The notes under the pieces are model-generated. The model was not told the DNA's origin. It made no database searches and saw nothing but the letters and a program-made list of their open reading frames with translations. Of a stretch of 13,520 nt of DNA, positions 1 to 7,113 are shown piece by piece. Position numbers and translations under genes: made by a program. This stretch comes from an uncultured Coleofasciculus sp. Its GTDB lineage: Bacteria; Cyanobacteriota; Cyanobacteriia; Cyanobacteriales; Coleofasciculaceae. The stretch spans positions 1 to 13,520 of the forward strand of contig CADCTM010000237.1 in NCBI GenBank assembly GCA_902805485.1. Direction: 5' to 3'. The stretch's first letter is position 1, and each line of letters starts with the position of its first letter.

Positions 1-31
1 TTAAGAAAAATATACCTTTAGGCGTTTAGTT

Positions 32-568
32 ATGGCTCAAGCTTCTGGCTCAAAAGTTCCAGACATGGGGCGTCGTCAATTTATGAACCTCTTATCGTTT
101 GGTGCTGTAACAGGTACCGCTATAGGAGCGCTCTATCCAGTGGTCAAGTTTTTCATTCCCCCTTCGAGTGGTGCCGGCGGTGGCGGTGTAACAGCCAAAG
201 ACGCTTTAGGTAATGACATCATCGTCAGCGAGTTTTTAAGCGCTCATGTTGCAGGCGATCGCACTCTTGCCCAAGGACTTAAAGGCGACCCAACCTACCT
301 TGTGGTGACAGAAGACAAATCCATTGGCAACTACGGTTTAAACGCTGTATGCACCCACTTGGGATGTGTTGTGCCTTGGAATGCCAACGAGAACAAGTTT
401 ATGTGCCCTTGTCATGGTTCTCAGTACAACAATGAAGGCAAAGTCGTCCGGGGTCCCGCACCTTTATCTTTGGCATTAGTTAACGCTAATGTTACAGATG
501 ACAAAATCGCCTTTACCCAGTGGACAGAAACCGACTTCCGTACTGGCGAAGCCCCTTGGTGGACTTAA
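32..568 (+). CDS. petC: Cytochrome b6f complex Rieske iron-sulfur protein
   Basis: The 178-residue product is the Rieske [2Fe-2S] subunit, which takes electrons from plastoquinol and passes them to cytochrome f in the thylakoid membrane. The two cluster boxes are intact: CTHLGC at residues 107-112 and CPCHGS at 125-130. By family knowledge C107, H109, C125 and H128 bind the cluster, and C112 and C127 form the supporting disulfide. A twin arginine (R14-R15) lies before a single hydrophobic segment (about residues 18-42), as expected for a Tat-exported, N-terminally anchored Rieske protein. A Gly-rich hinge follows (about 47-52). Length is normal for cyanobacterial PetC. It lies 101 nt upstream of petA on the same strand, the usual petCA operon order. 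The promoter lies before the window, and no strong Shine-Dalgarno is visible before the ATG. Confidence 0.98.
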   Translation: MAQASGSKVPDMGRRQFMNLLSFGAVTGTAIGALYPVVKFFIPPSSGAGGGGVTAKDALGNDIIVSEFLSAHVAGDRTLAQGLKGDPTYLVVTEDKSIGNYGLNAVCTHLGCVVPWNANENKFMCPCHGSQYNNEGKVVRGPAPLSLALVNANVTDDKIAFTQWTETDFRTGEAPWWT

Positions 569-577
569 TTTCTATTT

Positions 578-605
578 TCCCTTGTCCCTTGTCCCTTGTC
601 CTTTG
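578..605. repeat. Tandem heptad array, unit TCCCTTG
   Basis: Four head-to-tail copies of TCCCTTG, the last with one change (TCCTTTG), lie just after the petC stop. Short tandem heptanucleotide repeats of this kind are well known in intergenic regions of filamentous cyanobacteria. The array lies inside the presumed petC-petA transcript. Confidence 0.85.
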
Positions 606-622
606 TCTAGTCTGCTAGTTAC

Positions 623-650
623 TAATGACTAACGACCAATGACTAATGAG
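623..650. repeat. Tandem heptad array, unit TAATGAC
   Basis: Four contiguous heptads: TAATGAC, TAACGAC, CAATGAC, TAATGAG. This second array has a different unit from the one 17 nt upstream and ends 19 nt before the petA start codon. It therefore forms most of the proximal leader of petA. Confidence 0.8.
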
Positions 651-669
651 TGAGTTTTTTTTCTAAAAG

Positions 670-1662
670 ATGAGAACACCTTCTTTATCGGTGATGTACA
701 AAGTCAAAGCCAAGCAAATAATTACTAGAACAGTTGTGCTTGCTTTGGCAACCCTGTCATTTTTCTTCGCTACTGACATAGCACTTCCCCAGTCAGCAGT
801 GGCTTACCCCTTCTGGGCACAACAAACCGCCCCAGAAACACCCCGTGCAGCAACTGGACTAATTGTTTGTGCCAACTGCCACCTGGCAGCTAAACCTACA
901 GAGGTAGAAATTCCCCAATCTGTTAAACCGGATACAGTATTTGAAGCGGTTGTCAAGATCCCCTACGATCTAAACTCCCAGCAGGTTTTGGGTGATGGTT
1001 CAAAAGGCGGTTTGAATGTCGGTGCAGTTGTAATGTTGCCCGACGGTTTTAAAATTGCCCCCGAAGACCGCATTCCTGAAGAAATGAAGGAAAAAGTTGG
1101 TGGAGTTTACTTCCAACCTTACAAAGACGGTCAGGACAATGTGGTTATTGTTGGTCCGTTGCCCGGTGAACAATACCAAGAAATTGTTTTCCCAGTCCTG
1201 TCTCCTAACCCCAAAACCGATAAAGGCATTTACTACGGTAAATATCCAGTTCACGTTGGTGCAAACCGGGGTCGCGGTCAAGTTTACCCCACAGGCGACA
1301 AGAGCAACAATACAGTCTACAGCGCCACTAAAGCCGGTAAAATTGCTCAAATTGCCAAGAAAGAAGACGGTGGCTATGATGTCACCATTCAGGCAGCAGA
1401 TAACGAGACAATTGTCGAAACAATTCCAGCAGGACCTGAGTTAATTGTTTCCGAAGGACAGCAAGTAGCCGCAAGCGAAGCCCTAACTAGTAATCCGAAT
1501 GTCGGTGGATTTGGTCAAGTAGACAAAGAAGTTGTCTTACAAGACCCCTCTCGGATTAAGTGGTTGATGGTTTTCATCGGTGGAATTATGTTGTCTCAAA
1601 CCATGCTAGTTCTGAAGAAGAAGCAAGTTGAGAAAGTACAAGCAGCAGAAATGAACTTCTAA
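670..1662 (+). CDS. petA: Apocytochrome f, cytochrome b6f complex
   Basis: The 330-residue precursor of cytochrome f is the c-type haem subunit that accepts electrons from the Rieske protein and reduces plastocyanin or cytochrome c6 in the thylakoid lumen. A Sec-type signal peptide (basic start, hydrophobic core about residues 21-36) ends in a VA|Y cleavage site before Y46. That tyrosine is the usual mature N-terminus and, by family knowledge, its amino group is the sixth haem-iron ligand. The haem motif CANCH is at 67-71. The mature protein of about 285 residues has the normal length. A C-terminal transmembrane helix (about 298-315) is followed by a short basic stromal tail. The start at 670 gives an ordinary-length leader; an in-frame ATG at 694 would still leave a usable signal peptide. 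It is probably co-transcribed with petC, and an intrinsic terminator follows. Confidence 0.98.
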   Translation: MRTPSLSVMYKVKAKQIITRTVVLALATLSFFFATDIALPQSAVAYPFWAQQTAPETPRAATGLIVCANCHLAAKPTEVEIPQSVKPDTVFEAVVKIPYDLNSQQVLGDGSKGGLNVGAVVMLPDGFKIAPEDRIPEEMKEKVGGVYFQPYKDGQDNVVIVGPLPGEQYQEIVFPVLSPNPKTDKGIYYGKYPVHVGANRGRGQVYPTGDKSNNTVYSATKAGKIAQIAKKEDGGYDVTIQAADNETIVETIPAGPELIVSEGQQVAASEALTSNPNVGGFGQVDKEVVLQDPSRIKWLMVFIGGIMLSQTMLVLKKKQVEKVQAAEMNF

Positions 1663-1687
1663 TTTCTTTGCTAAATAATGAGTTTTG

Positions 1688-1715
1688 GGACAGGTTGAAA
1701 AGCCTGTCTTTTTTT
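1688..1715 (+). terminator. Intrinsic terminator after petA
   Basis: GACAGG (1689-1694) pairs with CCTGTC (1703-1708) around an 8-nt loop, with one additional G-U closing pair, and is followed directly by seven T. It lies 26 nt after the petA stop, so it ends the petC-petA transcript. Confidence 0.88.
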
Positions 1716-1732
1716 GTTAGTGACAAATATTA

Positions 1733-1798
1733 CCCCCAACAAAGTCCCGCACGATGGAAGTTATAGCAACCGCCTTGGCGGTTGCTATACATTGGGGG
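1733..1798. repeat. Palindromic MITE-like element
   Basis: A perfect inverted repeat with 13-bp arms (1762-1774 and 1777-1789; arm begins TATAGCAACCG) is nested inside a second inverted pair, CCCCCAA (1733-1739) and TTGGGGG (1792-1798). The nested structure resembles short, non-coding, multi-copy palindromic elements of cyanobacteria. No transposase is present. There is no T run, so it does not look like a terminator. Confidence 0.6.
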
Positions 1799-1831
1799 GA
1801 AGAATGATTCGCCACTCCTGGGAATACGGCG

Positions 1832-2302
1832 ATGCTTTTAGTGAAGGTTGCTCAGGGGGCATGGGAAGGGAAAGATTTGTCGCGTGCTGTGATTAAGGGT
1901 GCTGATTTTAATAATGCGAGTTTGCGTAGGCTGGATTTGTTGGGGGCGAATTTGGGCGAGAGTGTTTTGACAAAAGACTTGGGGAGTATTTTTGCAGTAG
2001 CCATTAGTCCAGATGGCAAAATTTTGGCTACAGGTGATAGTAATGGTGCAGTTACTTTTTGGGAAACAGTAAGTGGAAGAGAACTTGTGGTCTGCAAAGA
2101 TCATACAAATTGGGTGTTGGCAGTCGTCTTCACTCCAGATGGTCAGACTCTTGCCAGTGGTAGCGGAGATGACACAATTAAGCTTTGGAACACCCAAACA
2201 GGCGAGTGCCTAAAAGCTCTCGCAGACAGACTATATGAAGGTATGAATATCATGGGTGCTGAAGAGTTAACCACAGCCGAACTGAGTCATCTTGTTCTTT
2301 AG
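1832..2302 (+). pseudogene. Remnant of a pentapeptide/WD40-repeat signalling protein
   Basis: The 156-codon frame encodes, in order: a pentapeptide-like stretch (about residues 15-45, with DLSRAV, ADF, ASLRRLDL and ANL), one WD40 unit (about 52-78, with SPDGKILATGD) and a second (about 91-120, with TPDGQTLASGS and DDTIKLW). The tail begins RLYEGMNI (133-140). Family knowledge: in large cyanobacterial NACHT or NB-ARC WD40 proteins, a similar pentapeptide-to-WD40 junction starts a long propeller, and a DRPYEGMNI-type motif closes it. Here only two of the usual seven or more repeats remain, and the whole N-terminal part is absent. Two repeats cannot close a propeller. I therefore read it as an internally deleted, 5'-truncated remnant, though the frame is still open. 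The start at 1832 is arbitrary and no Shine-Dalgarno is visible. Its stop codon touches the ribosome-binding site of the CHAT gene. Confidence 0.6.
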
Positions 2303-2307
2303 AGAGG
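2302..2307 (+). promoter_or_regulatory. Shine-Dalgarno of the CHAT gene
   Basis: GAGAGG ends 5 nt before the ATG at 2313. It supports that start over the in-frame TTG at 2292, which would add seven residues and spoil the signal peptide. The first base of this site is the last base of the preceding frame's stop codon. Confidence 0.75.
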
Positions 2308-2312
2308 TAGCT

Positions 2313-3650
2313 ATGAAATCATTAGTAAGTCGCGTTAGTTTATTACTAACAGTACTAAATTTTGCAGCAACGATCGCGATAAAACCAGTATTATCTCAAA
2401 CGACTGTCCCCCCACAATTAAACGCTCTTGACCAAGAAAACGTAACAGCGGCAGTACCGTTAATTGAGCAAGCTTGGGAGAAAGAATATGAAGATTACTT
2501 CAAAAGAAACTTCTCCGACAAGTCAATGACAGTCAAAAATATCGCGGATACTTTGGGCAAAATTGCGTCTCAAACCCAGAAAAAGCCTGCAATAGTCTAC
2601 ATGATTTCGCGAGGGCAGCAATTAGAACTTTTATTAATTACTCCCGACGGTAAACCGATTCATAAGCGTGTTGTAGAGGCAAATAAAGAAGTCCTACAAA
2701 AGCAGGTGCAAGAATTTACCAAATTGCTGACTAACCCCCTATACAAAAACAGTAACCGCTATCGGCAGTCAGCTCAACAACTATATCGCTGGATGATTGC
2801 ACCCATTGAGGCAGATCTGCAAGCCCAAAATATAGATACATTGCTCTTTTGTGTGGGTGAACGTTTGCGTACTTTACCTTTTGCCGCGTTACATGATGGA
2901 CAACAATTTTTAGTAGAAAAATATAGCTTTTCTCGCATCCCGGCATTCAAACTTACTGATACAGTCTATAGCGATTTGAGGAATTCTCAAGTCCTGGCAA
3001 TGGGTGCGTCAGAATTTAAAGATCAAACTCCTTTGCCTGCTGTACCTGTTGAATTATCTGCGATTCTGAAAAATCAGTGGCAAGGTAAATTGTTCCTAAA
3101 CCAAGAATTCACCTTGACTAATTTCCTGTCACAACGTGCCTCACAACCTTTTAAAATCATTCACTTAGCGACTCATGCAGATTTTCAATCAGGAGTACCG
3201 AATAATTCTTACGTTCAGTTTTGGGACACAAAGCTGACACTTGATAAAATAAAACAGTTGAATTTAAACAACCCTCCTGTAGAGCTTTTGGTGCTGAGTG
3301 CTTGTCGAACAGCGATTGGTGATAAAGATGCTGAGTTAGGTTTTGCAGGGTTAGCGGTTCAGGCAAGAGTTAAATCTGCGATCGCTACTTTGTGGAATGT
3401 CAGCGATCAAGGTACATTAGGGCTGATGGCAGAATTTTATCCCGATTTGAAAACCGCACCAATCAAAGCTGAAGCTCTCCGGCAAGCCCAAATTGCTATG
3501 CTTCAAGGGCGAGTACGGTTGGAGTCTGGTCAATTACTCACTTCTACAGGAAAAATTGATCTACCGCCAGCACTAGCAGAACTTGAGAACGAAGATTTTT
3601 CCCATCCTTATTATTGGGCAGCTTTTACAATCGTTGGTAGTCCTTGGTAG
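2313..3650 (+). CDS. Secreted CHAT-domain (caspase-like) protein
   Basis: The 445-residue product starts with a likely Sec signal peptide (K2, R7, hydrophobic core about residues 8-23, possible cleavage near LSQ-T at 29). A helical region of about 120 residues follows, then a CHAT domain from about 150 to the C-terminus. The caspase-type His-Cys pair is present: H288 in HLATHADF and C331 in LSACRTA. Supporting CHAT motifs include ELGFAGLAVQA (about 341-351), SAIATLW and the terminal HPYYWAAFTIVGSPW. Known family: secreted CHAT proteins are abundant in filamentous cyanobacteria, often with N-terminal TPRs; I see no clear TPR here. The substrate is unknown. It follows the WD40 remnant by 10 nt. 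With a signal peptide it should act outside the cytoplasm, which argues against a direct NLR-effector role. No fault is seen in the catalytic residues. Confidence 0.88.
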   Translation: MKSLVSRVSLLLTVLNFAATIAIKPVLSQTTVPPQLNALDQENVTAAVPLIEQAWEKEYEDYFKRNFSDKSMTVKNIADTLGKIASQTQKKPAIVYMISRGQQLELLLITPDGKPIHKRVVEANKEVLQKQVQEFTKLLTNPLYKNSNRYRQSAQQLYRWMIAPIEADLQAQNIDTLLFCVGERLRTLPFAALHDGQQFLVEKYSFSRIPAFKLTDTVYSDLRNSQVLAMGASEFKDQTPLPAVPVELSAILKNQWQGKLFLNQEFTLTNFLSQRASQPFKIIHLATHADFQSGVPNNSYVQFWDTKLTLDKIKQLNLNNPPVELLVLSACRTAIGDKDAELGFAGLAVQARVKSAIATLWNVSDQGTLGLMAEFYPDLKTAPIKAEALRQAQIAMLQGRVRLESGQLLTSTGKIDLPPALAELENEDFSHPYYWAAFTIVGSPW

Positions 3651-3724
3651 CGTATTCAGGTGTAAGGAGTGCAATCACGCCTTAATTAAACTATGAAAAA
3701 ACCATTATTTTTTAATTACAAATG

Positions 3725-3758
3725 CACAAAAAATAAACGCCGATAATAGTTATCGGCG
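3725..3758 (-). terminator. Terminator of the GH57 gene, possibly bidirectional
   Basis: CGCCGATAA (3738-3746) and TTATCGGCG (3750-3758) form a 9-bp stem. Read on the minus strand, the stem is followed by GTTTATTTTTT, a good U-tract, 22 nt after the GH57 stop. Read on the plus strand it could also slow transcription from the CHAT gene, but the sequence after the stem there is less T-rich. Confidence 0.8.
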
Positions 3759-3779
3759 CTTATTAACACTTTTATTTAA

Positions 3780-5372
3780 TTACAATGGACGATAAACACG
3801 GTAATTAATTTCCGGGAAAATATTGTCGATTTCTTCAACCTTTTCCAACCACCCGCTATCTATACCTTTGCCGAGCTTAATGTCGTCGTAGATTTTATTA
3901 AACCGCATCAAATGCGATCGCGTTCTTCTCACTGCATAAGGCACCATTGTTCCTGTCCGCATAATAAACGCCCAGTCCGACGATTGCGCCAACAGCAACT
4001 CTCGCGCCGCCTGATTAAGCGCCTTCCACTCCAACTCATCCGTCGGTTCCAAACGCGCCAACTCAATCATCCGTTCAGCGCCTTTATGCAAGTGAGGATA
4101 AACCCAGGCATTGGTTTCATTCAGCCAGTATTCATGGAACCCCTTATAACCCCAACTTGACTGAGAAGGCTTGCAGACTTGCTGCGTAGGGTTATTCCGC
4201 AAATAATCAGCCAGATGCGTCATATCATAGCTGTTTTGGTCATACCAGGACTTACGGAACAAATAATCAATAAACCAAGGACCCTCGTACCACCAATGCC
4301 CAAATAACTCAGCATCATAAGGAGAAACAATAATTGGTGGACGCTGCATAATGCCAGCCAGATGATTAACCTGCTGTTCGCGGTTAAACATAAAATTCGC
4401 GGCGTGTTCCGCTGATTTTTCCCTTGCCCAATAAGGATCATAGAGCTGCTTATCGCCTAACCCTAAACCACGCCCCGTAATCTTGTGATATTTAATACCT
4501 GTATTTTTCCGCTGTCCATTTGGCATGATGTACGGCTTAATGTACTCGTACTCTGCCTCCCAACCTAAATCCTTATAAAACTCCCGATATTCCGCCGCAC
4601 CAGGATATCCGACTTCCGAAGACCAAACCTGCTGAGATGACTCATGATCGCGTCCAAATACCGCCACGCCTGTTTCCGTATAAATCGGCGCATAGGTACC
4701 AAAACGGGGACGAGGACGAGCGTACAAGATACCATGCCCATCGGTGAGGAAGTAGCGCAAGCCAGCATCCGCCAGCATCCGCTCAACACCTTCGTAGTAG
4801 GCACATTCCGGTAGCCAAATTCCTTTAGGAGGACGCCCAAAGTTTTGTTCATAATGTTCGCAAGCAACCTGAATTTGCGCCCAAACGGCTTGGGGATACA
4901 TCTTCATCAGCGGAAAGTAGCCGTGGGTGGCGCCGCAGGTGATGATTTCTAGGTTGTTGCTATCTAAGAATTGCTTGAACGCCAATACCAGGTCGCCTTT
5001 ATAGCGTTCCCAGGTTGCACGAATCTGGCTGAATTCTTTAACGTAATAGTCAGCTAGATAGCGAATATGACCGTTTTGCTTGTTATATTCAACTTCTTTT
5101 TCGACGAGTTCTTCTAACTTCGCTAAGTGTTCGTCGTAGCGTTCCTGTAACAAAGGGTCACGTAGCATTGACACCAAGGGGGGTGTCATGCTCATGGTTA
5201 TTTTAAAGTCAATGCCGTCTCGCTTTAACCCTTCAAATACGTGTAATAAAGGAATGTATGTTTCAGTGATGGCTTCAAATAGCCACTCTTCTTCGAGAAA
5301 ATAGTCACTTTCGGGATGGCGGACAAAGGGCAGATGGGCATGAAGGACAAGAGCGACGTAGCCAGTAGCCAT
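3780..5372 (-). CDS. GH57 1,4-alpha-glucan branching enzyme
   Basis: The 530-residue protein belongs to glycoside hydrolase family 57, branching-enzyme type with a C-terminal DUF1957-like region. It is predicted to cut alpha-1,4 glucan chains and rejoin them as alpha-1,6 branches in glycogen. Conserved GH57 regions are visible in order: HAHLPFVRH (11-19), GATHGYFPL (147-155), GIWLPECAYY (184-193) with likely nucleophile E189, and SPYDAELFGHWWYEG (350-364) with likely acid/base D353. Their spacing matches characterised archaeal GH57 branching enzymes. The MATGYVALVLHAHLPF start is typical, so the ATG at 5372 is probably right, although no Shine-Dalgarno is seen. It stands alone on the minus strand, is diverged from sasA, and ends in its own terminator. 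It is unrelated in fold to the GH13 enzyme GlgB, which most cyanobacteria also carry. No missing residue was noticed. Confidence 0.93.
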   Translation of the reverse strand: MATGYVALVLHAHLPFVRHPESDYFLEEEWLFEAITETYIPLLHVFEGLKRDGIDFKITMSMTPPLVSMLRDPLLQERYDEHLAKLEELVEKEVEYNKQNGHIRYLADYYVKEFSQIRATWERYKGDLVLAFKQFLDSNNLEIITCGATHGYFPLMKMYPQAVWAQIQVACEHYEQNFGRPPKGIWLPECAYYEGVERMLADAGLRYFLTDGHGILYARPRPRFGTYAPIYTETGVAVFGRDHESSQQVWSSEVGYPGAAEYREFYKDLGWEAEYEYIKPYIMPNGQRKNTGIKYHKITGRGLGLGDKQLYDPYWAREKSAEHAANFMFNREQQVNHLAGIMQRPPIIVSPYDAELFGHWWYEGPWFIDYLFRKSWYDQNSYDMTHLADYLRNNPTQQVCKPSQSSWGYKGFHEYWLNETNAWVYPHLHKGAERMIELARLEPTDELEWKALNQAARELLLAQSSDWAFIMRTGTMVPYAVRRTRSHLMRFNKIYDDIKLGKGIDSGWLEKVEEIDNIFPEINYRVYRPL

Positions 5373-5897
5373 GATGAATTAGGACTCGTGAATCTATGGG
5401 TTACGAAGAAATGGACGCGAGCAGGGGAATTTTTACAGTCATTTAAGATTTTAGGACGAAAGGGACAGGGTGAGTGGGAAAGGCATCGAGTTATGCGGCA
5501 CAAGCGATCTCCTGCTCTTAGTTAGGAGCCAGCATTACCCTTCAAAAATAAAAATGCTTATATCCCTAGGGTGTCTGCTTGCCCAGAGTACCCCCTAGTC
5601 CCCCTTAAAGAAGGAGGGAAAGATTTCTTAGTCCCGCTTATTCGGGGGATTTAGGGATTACTCACCGCTACAAACAAAGCCAATGAAGTTTTAAAACACG
5701 CCTTAGTCCAGTGGCGATTCCTGACCTGAAAAGCACACTCAACAGAGGGCACTTTCATAATTTAGAAGCTGTGGGTAGTACCGACAATCTAAAATAGATA
5801 TTAAATTATAAGGAAGCAAAGACCCCCAGCAACAGATACTTAATCCTGCTGTTGTTAAAGCTTTACCTGTTTGTCCCTAGTGCCCCAAACAAATTGC
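5373..5897. other. Spacer between the GH57 gene and sasA
   Basis: About 500 nt separate these divergent genes and must hold both promoters. I cannot assign either with confidence; A/T-rich sequence at 5785-5815 is a candidate for the sasA side. The only distinct structure is the palindromic repeat at 5593-5656. I saw no convincing coding frame: the open frames at 5316-5525 (+) and 5225-5503 (-) overlap the GH57 start and look like nothing known. Confidence 0.6.
5593..5656. repeat. Short palindromic element, CCCTAGTCCCCC type
   Basis: CCCTAGTCCCCC (5593-5604) is an imperfect inverted match to GGGGGATTTAGGG (5644-5656). Inside, CCCCCTT/AGGAGGG and CCCG/CGGG give two further small hairpins, and the motif TTAGTCCC recurs at 5628-5635. 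Such elements with CCCCCTTA...GGGGGATTTAGGG ends are common multi-copy repeats in filamentous cyanobacteria. Confidence 0.6.
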
Positions 5898-7094
5898 ATG
5901 CAGGCAGCTCTTGAAAAGTACACTGACTCCGAAGCCTCATTACAGCTACTGCTGTTTGTCGATGAACGCCTAAGTTCCCAAAAAGATCTTCAGCAAATCT
6001 CCAGTTATCTAGAAACATTGAGAGCTGAGTATCCCTTTGAACTCATGATTGTGGATGTTGGGGAACACCCTTATCTGGCGGAACACTTTAAGCTGGTGGC
6101 AACTCCATCGCTGATTAAGATTCACCCAAAACCCAGACAAATTCTTGCTGGAACCAATTTGGTTGCTCAAATCAAGAATTGGTGGCCCCGATGGCAACAT
6201 TCTGTAGAGGAATACGAGGCGGATTTTTCCAAGGATGAGTTTCCTCTACCATCCATCAGTTCACAAACTCAAGAGGCAATGCCGCATTCGACAACAAGTT
6301 CAATCGCTTCTTCGATTGAATTGATGCAACTTTCTGATGAAATCTTTCGCCTCAAACAGGAAAAAGAAGAATTACTTGAGCAACTGCAATTTAAAGATAA
6401 GGTAATGTCAATGTTGGCTCACGATTTACGTAGTCCTTTGACTGCTGCTTCACTTGCTGTGGAAACTTTGGGATTAGATCAACAAAAGCAGCAAAATGGC
6501 GGGGTTCCTCAGTTGACGCCGGCGTTGAAAGCTCGCTTGTTTGAGCAAGCTCGTACCCAATTCCGTAGTATGGATCGCATGATTACCGATCTGTTGGAAA
6601 CGGGACGGGGAAGTGGTGCTGAATTAAATATCCGACCTCACAAACTCCAATTAAATCCACTTTGCCAAAATGTTCTAGCTCAAATGAACGAGCAATTTAT
6701 CCTGAAGTCGCATCAGATAGAAACAGATATTCCTCAGGATTTACCTTGTGTTTATGCTGATGAAGAATTGTTGCGTCAGGTGCTAATTAATTTACTAGAT
6801 AATGCAATTAAGTACACGCCTTTCGGCGGCAAAATTCAGGTTTCTGTTCTCCACAGAACAACGCAAAAAATTCAAATGAGTGTTTGTGATAATGGTCCTG
6901 GTATTCCAGAAGAAAATCGCGATCGCATTTTTGAAGACCACTTTCGACTGAAGCGTGATGAAGCGAAAGATGGCTATGGCTTGGGTTTATCGCTCTGTCA
7001 AAGAATTGTCCGCGCTCATTATGGTCGCATTTGGGTCGATTCAACTCCAAAAGGCGGCGGTTGTTTTCACTTCACACTACCCATTTATCGGTAA
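5898..7094 (+). CDS. sasA: Circadian clock output sensor histidine kinase SasA
   Basis: This is the KaiC-interacting histidine kinase that relays clock state to the response regulator RpaA. With the ATG at 5898 it has 398 residues. The N-terminal KaiB/thioredoxin-like sensor spans about 15-100 (LQLLLFVDERL, then EHFKLVATPSLIKIHP). A helical linker (about 141-171) leads to the kinase core: H-box MLAHDLRSPLTAA with phospho-acceptor H175, N-box with N302 in LINLLDNAIKYTP, G1 DNGPGIP (331-337), F-box RIFEDHF, and G2 DGYGLGLSL (358-366). The end, FHFTLPIYR, closely resembles characterised SasA proteins. In-frame TTG (5871) and GTG (5880) codons would lengthen it by up to nine residues. None of the three starts has a Shine-Dalgarno, so the start is uncertain. 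The kai genes are not in the window. It converges with the NUDIX gene, 19 nt away. Confidence 0.94.
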   Translation: MQAALEKYTDSEASLQLLLFVDERLSSQKDLQQISSYLETLRAEYPFELMIVDVGEHPYLAEHFKLVATPSLIKIHPKPRQILAGTNLVAQIKNWWPRWQHSVEEYEADFSKDEFPLPSISSQTQEAMPHSTTSSIASSIELMQLSDEIFRLKQEKEELLEQLQFKDKVMSMLAHDLRSPLTAASLAVETLGLDQQKQQNGGVPQLTPALKARLFEQARTQFRSMDRMITDLLETGRGSGAELNIRPHKLQLNPLCQNVLAQMNEQFILKSHQIETDIPQDLPCVYADEELLRQVLINLLDNAIKYTPFGGKIQVSVLHRTTQKIQMSVCDNGPGIPEENRDRIFEDHFRLKRDEAKDGYGLGLSLCQRIVRAHYGRIWVDSTPKGGGCFHFTLPIYR

Positions 7095-7113
7095 AAACAA
7101 GGAAATTCAAAAT

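Noticed and set aside
1000..1444. Frames of about 115 codons on both strands inside petA
   Set aside because: They lie wholly within an intact cytochrome f gene and are shadows of its codon pattern.
1714..1896. A 60-codon plus-strand frame spanning the palindromic element and the start of the WD40 remnant
   Set aside because: It crosses the inverted repeat and overlaps the WD40 frame in a different phase, and its product resembles nothing protein-like.
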